From Candidatus Yanofskyibacteriota bacterium (lineage in GTDB: Bacteria > Patescibacteriota > Minisyncoccia > 2-02-FULL-40-12 > IGHO2-01-FULL-4-A): a stretch of DNA of 34,050 bases. A program made the translations under genes and the position numbers. Numbering within the stretch: the first letter of the stretch is position 1; each line of letters begins with the position of its first letter. Shown here one piece after another: positions 18,539-27,002 of this stretch. A model generated the notes under the pieces. That model did no database searches. It was not told where the DNA came from and worked only from the letters and a program-made list of their open reading frames with translations. The stretch spans positions 1 through 34,050 of the forward strand of contig JACOZZ010000001.1 of the NCBI GenBank assembly GCA_016181055.1. The letters are read 5' to 3'.

Positions 18539-18931
18539 CTATGCTATTTTGATGAAAGATGAACCGAAATCACGTCGAAGTTTGTTGGCCCGAAGAAGAA
18601 AAGCCAAAATACCCAAGGCCAAAAGTATATAAAGCGCAGCTGGCGATAGAAAAAATTTGTACGCCCCAATAATTAAACCGCTCAAAGGCAAGTTGGAAGC
18701 GGAAAAATAATCACCGCGGAGCATCATCCAGATCTCACGCGCCGCAAGCGGCGTCATAGACAACACAACGGCCGCAAGATATCCCATCCAGCGTCGGCGC
18801 CTTTCCAGTACTTTAATGCTGTTCATTACGCGATGGGTAAAGTCAGCAGAAGGTTCTATATAATACCTCGGCTTAAGTCCGGCAACTTTGGACTTTATTA
18901 AATTGTCTAGCTCGGTTTCGTGCTTAGTCAT
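18539..18931 (-). CDS. small membrane protein, candidate anti-sigma factor
   Basis: 130 aa; overlaps the 3' end of the sigma gene by 8 nt; cytosolic N-terminal segment followed by two hydrophobic helices. Confidence 0.65.
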   Translation of the reverse strand: MTKHETELDNLIKSKVAGLKPRYYIEPSADFTHRVMNSIKVLERRRRWMGYLAAVVLSMTPLAAREIWMMLRGDYFSASNLPLSGLIIGAYKFFLSPAALYILLALGILAFLLRANKLRRDFGSSFIKIA

Positions 18932-19469
18932 ATTCTAATACGACGTCCTTAAGGGCGGGGCTTGCTTCAATGGAAGCAAGCAAAATTTTTCTTGCCCTGT
19001 GGAGACGGCTTTTTAAAGTGTTCTGATTGATGTTCAAAAGTTCGCCTATTTCTTTATATGAAAAACCTTCGTAATAAAGGAGTTTAATGATTGCCCTGTC
19101 CTCTTTTACCAATTGGTCAATGCAATGCTCAAGCTCTTTAGAAACCTCGAGATTGGCAACACGTTCCTGATAATCAACGGCCGTGGTCTCGGGAATATTC
19201 TCCAGAATCGCGCTATCCAGCGCAAATGCTTTGTTCTTATTTTTTCTGAAAAAATCTATGACCGTATTGCGCGCAATCTGGAAAATCCAACTTTTCAATT
19301 TGTCCGGTTCTTTAAGCGTATCAAACTTCTTGTAAACCTTAATGAATGTTTCCTGCGCCAAGTCCTCTGCTTCATATCGATTGCCTACAAAACGATAATG
19401 AAAATTGACCAAATCCCGCTGGTACTGGCAAACAATCTCCTCAAATTTTGTTTGTTCGTTAGGCTGCAT
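18924..19469 (-). CDS. ECF-type RNA polymerase sigma factor
   Basis: Region 2 YRFVGNRYEAEDLAQETFIKVYKKFD...LKSWIFQIARNTVIDFFRK; region 4 LLYYEGFSYKEIGELLNINQNTLKSRLHRARKIL. Confidence 0.95.
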   Translation of the reverse strand: MQPNEQTKFEEIVCQYQRDLVNFHYRFVGNRYEAEDLAQETFIKVYKKFDTLKEPDKLKSWIFQIARNTVIDFFRKNKNKAFALDSAILENIPETTAVDYQERVANLEVSKELEHCIDQLVKEDRAIIKLLYYEGFSYKEIGELLNINQNTLKSRLHRARKILLASIEASPALKDVVLEYD

Positions 19470-19567
19470 TTATCTGGGATGGTTTCAAAACTATCCCCAA
19501 ATACACTAGCAGAATAAGGCAGGGATTGCTAGTTATTAGGACGCCTCTTCTGGCGCGAAGGTTTCGC

Positions 19568-19596
19568 TTGACAAAATATGAAATAAAATGTTAATC
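19568..19596 (+). promoter_or_regulatory. candidate promoter for 19617 ORF
   Basis: Perfect -35 TTGACA with weak -10 TTAATC at 17-nt spacing. Confidence 0.4.
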
Positions 19597-19616
19597 TTTG
19601 GAAAAGATTTTTAAAA

Positions 19617-20087
19617 ATGGGGGGCGTGATGTTGGTATTGTTGCTCTTGCTAGCATTTACCGTATTTGTACTTAATCCGGTAATTATGAAGGCATTTTTA
19701 TGCATGCTCCGGTCAATTATTTCTATTTTTTCGCCGCCAATTAGCAGTCAAGATGAATTGGAGAAATTATTAAAAAGTGAACGGGTTAAACTTGGACTTT
19801 TAGATAAAAAAATAAAGGCGCTGCTTGTAGCTCCTAGGTCTCTTTTTGAAGCTGACGTTGAGAAAATAAATGCGGATTTTTATTTAATACGGTGCGCAAG
19901 GGGCTCTACCAGAACTTCGGTTTCTCATGAATTATATCACATATATGACGCGGCAGCGGAAGAATATTGGGCAACACGAAGATTCATCTGGGAGATTAAA
20001 TATCTGTATTGGTGGGAACCACGAGCTATTTTTTATGAATTTCGCAGGTTGAGAGCTTGCAACCTCGTCCTAAAACAAGCGTCTTAA
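19617..20087 (+). CDS. small membrane-anchored putative zinc metallopeptidase-like protein (156 aa)
   Basis: N-terminal hydrophobic helix; HExxH-type motif SHELYHIYD with downstream WWEPRAIFYEFRR. Confidence 0.6.
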   Translation: MGGVMLVLLLLLAFTVFVLNPVIMKAFLCMLRSIISIFSPPISSQDELEKLLKSERVKLGLLDKKIKALLVAPRSLFEADVEKINADFYLIRCARGSTRTSVSHELYHIYDAAAEEYWATRRFIWEIKYLYWWEPRAIFYEFRRLRACNLVLKQAS

Positions 20088-20122
20088 TGTGCGATGGTTA
20101 TTCAATACATCCACAAACGCGG

Positions 20123-20145
20123 CCCTCCGAGCTGAGCTCGGAGGG
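20123..20145. repeat. GC-rich inverted repeat
   Basis: CCCTCCGAGC TGA GCTCGGAGGG, perfect 10-bp arms, no T-run. Confidence 0.85.
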
Positions 20146-20211
20146 ACCCCGCAAAATCCCTCGCTAAACTCGGGATAACGGGGCAAGTATCAGTTTTTAA
20201 CACTTCCTTTC

Positions 20212-20235
20212 AAAAGAGGGCGCCAGCCCTCTTTT
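20212..20235. terminator. bidirectional intrinsic terminator
   Basis: AAAAGAGGGC GCCA GCCCTCTTTT between convergent genes. Confidence 0.85.
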
Positions 20236-20242
20236 ATTTTTA

Positions 20243-22696
20243 CTACACCACGAAATTAATTAAACGGTTTTTGACGAAAATAGTTTTTTTGATTTCCGTA
20301 CCGGCGATATGCTTTTTTATATTTTCTGACCCCAATGCTACCTCGCGGATGGCAGTTTCATCAAGACCCGCCATCACCTCTATCACGTCTCTCGCTCTGC
20401 CATTGACCTGCACTACCAGCTTAATCATTTCTTCAACTATAAGTTTAGGGTCATATTCCGGCCATTTTTCCAAATGAATGGATTTTTTATGGCCAAGGGT
20501 ATTTTGCCAGATATCCTCGGTTATATGGGGCGCGAACGGAGCTAATAGCCGAATGAAGCCTTCGAAAATACTCCTCGGCACAAAGCGTCCCCATTTCTCC
20601 ATTTCGTTAGATTGGATCATTAAAGCGCTAATAGCAGTATTGAAGTGGAAGCTCTCTATATCATCGGTTATCTTCTTGGCAGTTTTATGAAACATTCTCT
20701 CTAAAGATTCCTTATTTAAGACTTCCACCCTGTTTTCTTTTATCGTTTGCGTTTCTAGAACGCCTCTTTCTTTTTTGACGCCCTCTTTCATCTCCCATAT
20801 TCTATTCAAAAACCTATACACTCCAATTATTCCTCCGGGGTTCCATGGCCCACCCTGCTCATATGGCCCCATAAAAGCCAAATACATTCTTACGGCGTCG
20901 GCGCCATATTTTTTTATTAAATCGTCAGGATTAACGACATTTCCGCGCGACTTGGACATTTTCTGGCTGTCAGGACCAAGTATCACTCCGTGATTTATTC
21001 GAACGGCAAACGGCTCATCAAATTCAAGCAACCCAAGGTCATACATAGCCTTGGTAAAAAACCGCGAGTAAAGCAAGTGCATCGTATTATGCTCCGCTCC
21101 GCCGACATAGAGATCAACCGGTAACCAGTTTTTCATTTTGTCGGAATCGGCAAATGCCTTTTTATTGTGCGGATCGGCATAGCGCAAAAAGTACCATGAT
21201 GAATCCACGAAAGTATCCATCGTATCAGTTTCTCGTTCGGCTTCGCCGCCGCAATGCGGACATTTTACTTTCAGCCACTCCTTTGCTTTAGCTAATGGCG
21301 AACGGCCATCTGCCGACGGCTTATAATCCTCAAGTTTTGGCAGTTTTACCGGCAAATCATTTTCCGGCACCGGTTTGTAGCCGCATTTTGAACAATTTAT
21401 CATGGGTATCGGCGCGCCCCAATATCGCTGGCGTGACAAAACCCAATCGTGGAGCTTGTAATTGGTTCTCCTCTCTGCCAAACCCTTCTTGGCTAACTTT
21501 TCAATAATTTCTTCGCGTGCATCCTCTGATTTATAGCCAGTAAAATCGCCGGAATCTACCAGCACTCCGTCACTAACGAAAGCGCTTCCTATAAAATCCC
21601 ATTCGGCTTTAGGTTTAATTACGGCCCTAATCGGCAGTTTAAATTTTTTGGCAAATTCAAAATCTCTATCATCGTGCGCCGGCACAGCCATCACCGCCCC
21701 GGTGCCGTACCAGCCAATCACATAATCGGCGACCCAAATAGGTATTTTTTCATTGTTGACCGGATTGACAGCATAAGCACCGGTAAAAACTCCGGTCTTT
21801 TCCTTCTCCAAACTGGCACGTTCAAGCTCTGATTTTTTCTTTGTTATCTCAAGATACTTACCGACTGAATCAAGATATTGGTCTTTGGTAAGTTTAGTAA
21901 CCAGCGGATGTTCCGGAGCAAGCACCATATAAGTCGCACCATAAAGAGTATCAGCTCTCGTGGTAAAAACTTTGATGGTCTCGGTGGAATTCGGCAATAA
22001 GAAATGTATCTCTGCTCCGCACGAACGGCCTATCCAGTTCCGTTGAGCGGTTTTAGTAACTTCCGGCCAGTCAACTTTTTCTAAGTCATCTATCAGCTTG
22101 TCAGCGTAATCGGTAATTTTATACATCCACTGCGCCAGCTCTTTTTGAACCACCTCCGTACCGCACCTATCGCAACAGCCGTCAATCACTTGCTCATTTG
22201 CCAGTACCGTTTTGTCTTTGGGGCACCAATTGACTAAGGTCTTAGCCCTATAAGCCAAACCCTTTTTATAAAACTGAAGAAAAATCCATTGTGTCCATTT
22301 GTAGTAGTCGGGGTCAATGGTTGAAACCACGCGCGACCAGTCAAAAGCCGCCCCCATGCTTTTGAGCTGTTTGGTCATGTAAGCGATATTCTTCTTGGTC
22401 CAATCCCCCGGCTGAAGGTTATTCTTGATAGCGGCATTTTCGGCAGGTAAACCGAAGGCGTCAAATCCAATTGGGTACATTACATTCTTCCCTTTCATCC
22501 GCCAGTACCTCACGGCAATGTCCGGCACTGAAAACGCGTACCAATGCCCGATATGAAGATCACCCGAGGGATACGGGAACTCAACCAAGAAATAAAAATT
22601 GTCCTTGCTCTTGGCCTTATCCGGCGTAATATAAAACTTTTTCTGTTCCCAGAATTTTTGCCATTTTTTTTCTATTTTTAGAGGATTATATTTCAT
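20243..22696 (-). CDS. leuS: leucyl-tRNA synthetase
   Basis: EFPYPSGDLHIGHWYAFSVPDI (HIGH), KMSKSRGNVVNPDDLIKKYGADAVR, editing domain TTRADTLYGATYMVLAPEHPLV. Start set at ATG 22696 (MKYNPLKIEKKWQKFW). Confidence 0.97.
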   Translation of the reverse strand: MKYNPLKIEKKWQKFWEQKKFYITPDKAKSKDNFYFLVEFPYPSGDLHIGHWYAFSVPDIAVRYWRMKGKNVMYPIGFDAFGLPAENAAIKNNLQPGDWTKKNIAYMTKQLKSMGAAFDWSRVVSTIDPDYYKWTQWIFLQFYKKGLAYRAKTLVNWCPKDKTVLANEQVIDGCCDRCGTEVVQKELAQWMYKITDYADKLIDDLEKVDWPEVTKTAQRNWIGRSCGAEIHFLLPNSTETIKVFTTRADTLYGATYMVLAPEHPLVTKLTKDQYLDSVGKYLEITKKKSELERASLEKEKTGVFTGAYAVNPVNNEKIPIWVADYVIGWYGTGAVMAVPAHDDRDFEFAKKFKLPIRAVIKPKAEWDFIGSAFVSDGVLVDSGDFTGYKSEDAREEIIEKLAKKGLAERRTNYKLHDWVLSRQRYWGAPIPMINCSKCGYKPVPENDLPVKLPKLEDYKPSADGRSPLAKAKEWLKVKCPHCGGEAERETDTMDTFVDSSWYFLRYADPHNKKAFADSDKMKNWLPVDLYVGGAEHNTMHLLYSRFFTKAMYDLGLLEFDEPFAVRINHGVILGPDSQKMSKSRGNVVNPDDLIKKYGADAVRMYLAFMGPYEQGGPWNPGGIIGVYRFLNRIWEMKEGVKKERGVLETQTIKENRVEVLNKESLERMFHKTAKKITDDIESFHFNTAISALMIQSNEMEKWGRFVPRSIFEGFIRLLAPFAPHITEDIWQNTLGHKKSIHLEKWPEYDPKLIVEEMIKLVVQVNGRARDVIEVMAGLDETAIREVALGSENIKKHIAGTEIKKTIFVKNRLINFVV

Positions 22697-22768
22697 ATTG
22701 ACTATATTAGAATATTTTTTAATAATACGATAATGATTATTTAAAATTAAGGAAATTAGGGGAACAGC

Positions 22769-23086
22769 ATGCCCGAAGAAACCGACCGACAAACATCAGA
22801 AAACTTGCTTAATTATAAACACATAAGCGAGATCAACCAAGAAGATCGGGAAAAAGCCGTCAAATTGGCAGAAAATGTAAAAAATCTTTGGGAAACTTAC
22901 GGCATTTGCTCATCAGAAACAGCCGAAGTTCATTTAACTGAAGCAAAAAAAATGATAGAGCAAATTCAGGCATTGGGTTTTATTGTTTCCCTCAAGCACA
23001 GTTTGATATTAGACGGTAATCGCTCGATCAGGCTTGAAACTGATGTTATACTACAAACAGTCCGATTCCCAACCGGCCACGCCTAA
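22769..23086 (+). CDS. hypothetical protein (105 aa)
   Basis: ORF with AGGGGAA Shine-Dalgarno-like upstream, divergent from leuS; no recognised family. Confidence 0.6.
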   Translation: MPEETDRQTSENLLNYKHISEINQEDREKAVKLAENVKNLWETYGICSSETAEVHLTEAKKMIEQIQALGFIVSLKHSLILDGNRSIRLETDVILQTVRFPTGHA

Positions 23087-23875
23087 TTAAAATTTTAATT
23101 TAAATAATTCTATTGTGTTGTCCAAAGTTTTTGCGGCAGTATCTTCAACACTTTCGCCCCTTAACAAGGCGATTTTTTTTACGACTTCAATGGCGTATAG
23201 CGACTCGTTGCGTTTACCACGATGTGGTTCGGGGGTTAAATAAGGCGCATCAGTTTCAAGGAGCATCCTATCCAAGGGAATATATTTTATTATATCGTCA
23301 TATTGCCGAGCAAAAGTGATAATTCCATTAAACCCCAGGTACAGGCCAAGATTTAAGAATTGTTTCGCTTCTTCCAAGCTTCCGGTATATGAATGCACAA
23401 CTCCCCCGTTTTTAACATAGCCGTTTTTTAAAATATCGGCCATTTGAGGGTAGGCCTTACCGGTACTGCCAGCCTTGGAATCGCGGCAGTGCAGAATAAT
23501 CGGCTTTGACATTTTATCGGCTAATTCTAATTGTTTAAGAAATTTGTCTTTTTGGATCTTCTGTTCTTCCGGTTCAGCAGTTCTATAATAGTCCAGGCCT
23601 ATCTCTCCCATAGCTACCACCTTTGGCATTTTTAGTAATTCCTCATACTCCCCTCCGTTAAAATCTTCATTCAGATTATCGTTTGGATGCAGACCCACTG
23701 TTGCCCAAATTCCATCGTGTTTTTGCGCCAGCTCAATCGCCTTTTTAGACATCTCCAAGTCCGTCCCAACGCAAATCATTTGGATTCCTCCATCCAGAGT
23801 ACGTTTAATCATTTCCTCTCTGTCCTCCTCATATTGCGGAAATTGCGGATGGCAATGGGAATCAATTATTTTCAT
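23087..23875 (-). CDS. TatD-family metal-dependent hydrolase
   Basis: MKIIDSHCHPQFPQYEEDREEMI, GLHPND, GEIGLDYYR, ILHCRDS, LLETDAPYLTPEPHRGKRN. Confidence 0.96.
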   Translation of the reverse strand: MKIIDSHCHPQFPQYEEDREEMIKRTLDGGIQMICVGTDLEMSKKAIELAQKHDGIWATVGLHPNDNLNEDFNGGEYEELLKMPKVVAMGEIGLDYYRTAEPEEQKIQKDKFLKQLELADKMSKPIILHCRDSKAGSTGKAYPQMADILKNGYVKNGGVVHSYTGSLEEAKQFLNLGLYLGFNGIITFARQYDDIIKYIPLDRMLLETDAPYLTPEPHRGKRNESLYAIEVVKKIALLRGESVEDTAAKTLDNTIELFKLKF

Positions 23876-25356
23876 TTTAATCGCGGAAATAATGGCTCAA
23901 TTTTATTCACAACAAACTTGCGACCGACCCAGGATTTATAATCATCATCGGCGTTAAATATTGCAAAAATTTTGTCAGCAGTTTCCGGCAGAAATGGCTT
24001 GATAAACCATGCGGCATTTAGAATGATACCGAGCGTGGTGGTCAAAGTTTTTAATAAATGACCGGGTTCGTCATCTTTTGCCCAGGGCTTATGAAAATCA
24101 ATAAAAGAGTTGGCATAACCAAGCAAATCCCAAACCGCCGTTAGTGCTTCGTGTAGGCGGAACTCGTCAATGGCTTTTTTATATTTTTCTGTCGTTTCAG
24201 TAACCTTCTGGCGCGATTCACTATCAATAAATCTTTCATCAAAGTTCAATTCGCCATTCAGCTTTGTTTCAATAAGTTTTGCTACTCGGCTTACTAGATT
24301 GCCTAGATTGTTGGCCAAGTCACCATTATATCTGTCCTCCAGCTTTTTGTATGAAAAATCGCCGTCTTCAGTTGATGGTATCTCACGCAAAAGATAATAA
24401 CGAACCGGGTCAATACCATATTTACTGACGGCATCTTCTGGTGAAACAACATTACCTAGCGATTTACTAATTTTTTCACCGTCAATTGAAACATAGCCAT
24501 GGATATAGACTGACTTAGGCAATGGTAAATCGGCGGCAAGAAGCATAGCCGGCCAGTAGATCGCGTGAAAACGTAGAATTCCTTTCCCGATTACGTGAGT
24601 ATCGGCTGGCCACCATTTTTTAAAGTTTTCCTCGTCTCTACTATACCCGACAGCGGTAATATAGTTGGCTAACGCGTCAAACCAGACATATTGCACCTGC
24701 GTCGTATCGTCCGGCACCGGTATGCCCCAGCTTAGCTTTTCTATCGGACGTGAAATGCTGAAATCCTCAGCGTCTTCAAGCAGGTTCAACACTTCATTGC
24801 CACGGTTTTCAGGCACAATTTTAAGCTCGCCCGACTCAATTAACTTTTTAATTTCGTTCTTGTATTTTGTCAGTTTAAAAAAGTAGTTTTTTTCCTTTAC
24901 TACTTCGGGTTTGCTGTGATGTTCGGGGCACTCGCCGTCAAGCAGGTCTTTTTTGTTCACAAATGCTTCGCAACCGACACAGTACAGCCCCTCATATTCC
25001 TTGGAGTAAATATCATCAGAACAGGCGCGCCAAAGCTTTTGCGCTCCCGGCCAATGCTGCACCTTATCGCTTGTCCTGATAAAGTCATCGTATGAAATAT
25101 TCAGAACTTTTTTGAGCTTGGCAAATTCAGCAGAATTGCGGTCAACATATTCCTGAAAGGCGATTCCCTCCTCTTGGGCGCTTCTATACACCTTAAGGCC
25201 GTGTTCATCCACGCCGGTCAAAAACCACACGTTATTACCCAGCGCACGATGATAGCGAGCCAGAACATCCGCTTGCACTATCTCCAAACCAAAACCAATA
25301 TGGGGTTTGCCATTAGGATAAGGGATTGCGGTTGTAATATAAAATTTGTTTGCCAT
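23872..25356 (-). CDS. metG: methionyl-tRNA synthetase
   Basis: FYITTAIPYPNGKPHIGFGLEIVQADVLARYHR, GVDEHG, KISKSLGNVVSPEDAVSKYGIDPVRYYLLRE; 4-nt overlap with tatD start. Confidence 0.97.
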   Translation of the reverse strand: MANKFYITTAIPYPNGKPHIGFGLEIVQADVLARYHRALGNNVWFLTGVDEHGLKVYRSAQEEGIAFQEYVDRNSAEFAKLKKVLNISYDDFIRTSDKVQHWPGAQKLWRACSDDIYSKEYEGLYCVGCEAFVNKKDLLDGECPEHHSKPEVVKEKNYFFKLTKYKNEIKKLIESGELKIVPENRGNEVLNLLEDAEDFSISRPIEKLSWGIPVPDDTTQVQYVWFDALANYITAVGYSRDEENFKKWWPADTHVIGKGILRFHAIYWPAMLLAADLPLPKSVYIHGYVSIDGEKISKSLGNVVSPEDAVSKYGIDPVRYYLLREIPSTEDGDFSYKKLEDRYNGDLANNLGNLVSRVAKLIETKLNGELNFDERFIDSESRQKVTETTEKYKKAIDEFRLHEALTAVWDLLGYANSFIDFHKPWAKDDEPGHLLKTLTTTLGIILNAAWFIKPFLPETADKIFAIFNADDDYKSWVGRKFVVNKIEPLFPRLK

Positions 25357-25367
25357 TTTATCTAGTT

Positions 25368-25391
25368 AAAAACAGCCAATCGGCTGTTTTT
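25368..25391 (-). terminator. intrinsic terminator between 25418 ORF and metG
   Basis: AAAAACAGCC AATC GGCTGTTTTT. Confidence 0.8.
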
Positions 25392-25417
25392 AGATTACTA
25401 CAAAATCTGCCAAAAAT

Positions 25418-25855
25418 CTAATTTTTGCTACCTATTTTAGATTTTAACTCATCTATTTTATTACGAAATTTAGCAATAATTTCGCTTAGATCTTCATCGG
25501 TTACGCTTTCCGCATCATCAAGATCCTGGCTAAGAAATTCGGAGGCAACTTCGTCTAGGTAATCCGGGTCATCAAAGCCGGCATCAACGTAAAACAAATC
25601 TTTTGATAATAAATTTTCAAAATGCGCCTTCTGCGTGCCGGCTTTATCAGCCTTGGCATCTTCCTGTTTAACCCAAGCAAAAAACTTGTCATTTGCTTTT
25701 ATAACTTTTGGGTCATCATTGAACTCGTGTTCATCAGGATGCTTTGCGCCTTTTTCTTGCCTTAATTTAGCAAAAAGATTAACCAGCTCTCGTCTATCCA
25801 TTTCTGGGTTCTCTAGTCCTCGTCCTAGGTTTTTTGGTGATGGTGGTTTTTCCAT
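25418..25855 (-). CDS. hypothetical acidic protein (145 aa)
   Basis: ORF between AI-2E permease gene and a terminator; no recognised family. Confidence 0.65.
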   Translation of the reverse strand: MEKPPSPKNLGRGLENPEMDRRELVNLFAKLRQEKGAKHPDEHEFNDDPKVIKANDKFFAWVKQEDAKADKAGTQKAHFENLLSKDLFYVDAGFDDPDYLDEVASEFLSQDLDDAESVTDEDLSEIIAKFRNKIDELKSKIGSKN

Positions 25856-25866
25856 ATGTATAAAAT

Positions 25867-26919
25867 TTATTCCACCACCACCGCCTTGCGGCTTTCTTTA
25901 TGTTTGGCAATATCTTCAAGAATCTCTACAATTATTACCGCCACAGGTACGGCAAGCAATATGCCCATAATGCCGGCAATCTTGCCGCCAATAAGAAGTG
26001 CAATGATCACGGTTACCGGATTAAGGCCGAGGGTTTTACCCAGGATCAATGGCGTAAAAATATGGCTTTCTATTTGCTGGACAGCGACATAGAAAACCAC
26101 GACCCAAATACCCAAAGTCGGCGATTGGGTGAAGGCAAAAACAATTCCGGGAATAGCAGATATTACCGGCCCGACGATCGGAACTATTTCTAAAATCATG
26201 GCCAAAACGCCGAGCAACAAAGCATATTTGACATGCAGCAGCGAGAGGCCCACAAAAACCATTAGTCCGACTGAAAGCGCTAAAAGCAACTGCCCCTGCA
26301 GCCAGCGTCCGACCTTATACTCTGCCCTCTTCCAAAGGCTGATTACGTAATCCTCGTATTTTTCCGGCATAACAGAACCAATAAAACCAACTATCCCTCG
26401 ACGCATCACCGAAAGATAAAATGAAATGATAATGATCGCGACAAACGATAACGCGCCGCCGAAAATATTAACCACCAGGTTAATTGCTGACTGTGAATAG
26501 ACCTGCAAAAATTGCGCAAAACTATCCAGCAAGTTCTGTATCTCGCTGAAAAAATCAAAATAACGGCTTGAGGTTGTCTGCTGAGCCTTCTCAAGAGCAC
26601 CGGAAAGGCTAGAAACAAACTTAGGCAAGGCCTGAGTCAGCTGTCCAAGTTCAGACGCCAAGAATGGCACCACCAGCGAAAGGAGAAAAATTACTAAGGC
26701 AAAAAATGCCAAATATAAAAGCAAAACGCCCAAAAGACGCGGAATTTTTTTCTCTTCAAGCCAATTAGCAAACGGCCCGACGGCAGACGCTATGATTATC
26801 GCCAAAAATAAAATGACGACCACATCCCTGACCATATAGAGAAAAACTAAACCCAGGAGGATGAATACCACCTTGAAAATTGCGGATGTATGGATGTCAA
26901 TTGTCTGATGCTCGGGCAA
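25867..26919 (-). CDS. AI-2E/PerM-family transporter
   Basis: 350 aa polytopic; LLGVLAMILEIVPIVGPVISAIPGI and HIFTPLILGKTLGLNPVTVIIALLIGGKIAGIMGILLAVPVAVII are family signatures. Confidence 0.92.
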   Translation of the reverse strand: MPEHQTIDIHTSAIFKVVFILLGLVFLYMVRDVVVILFLAIIIASAVGPFANWLEEKKIPRLLGVLLLYLAFFALVIFLLSLVVPFLASELGQLTQALPKFVSSLSGALEKAQQTTSSRYFDFFSEIQNLLDSFAQFLQVYSQSAINLVVNIFGGALSFVAIIIISFYLSVMRRGIVGFIGSVMPEKYEDYVISLWKRAEYKVGRWLQGQLLLALSVGLMVFVGLSLLHVKYALLLGVLAMILEIVPIVGPVISAIPGIVFAFTQSPTLGIWVVVFYVAVQQIESHIFTPLILGKTLGLNPVTVIIALLIGGKIAGIMGILLAVPVAVIIVEILEDIAKHKESRKAVVVE

Positions 26920-26921
26920 GT

Positions 26922-26954
<33 letters not shown>

Positions 26955-27002
26955 TTTTTTATTCTAGATTCTATTTTCTATTTTCTAAATTCTGTTTCTA
27001 GT

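Noticed and set aside
20243-22696. Possible alternative genetic code (UGA recoding, as in some CPR lineages)
   Set aside because: Long conserved genes are read in full under the standard code without in-frame TGA interruptions and several genes end in TGA.
22697-22792. ORF-track N-terminal extension of LeuRS
   Set aside because: Overlaps the divergent ORF and AT-rich promoter region; canonical LeuRS start MKYNPLKIEKKWQKFW is at 22696.
23085-23100. Palindrome AATTAAAATTTTAATT between convergent genes
   Set aside because: Pure A/T palindrome in AT-rich sequence at a convergent 3' junction; could easily be chance or a weak terminator.
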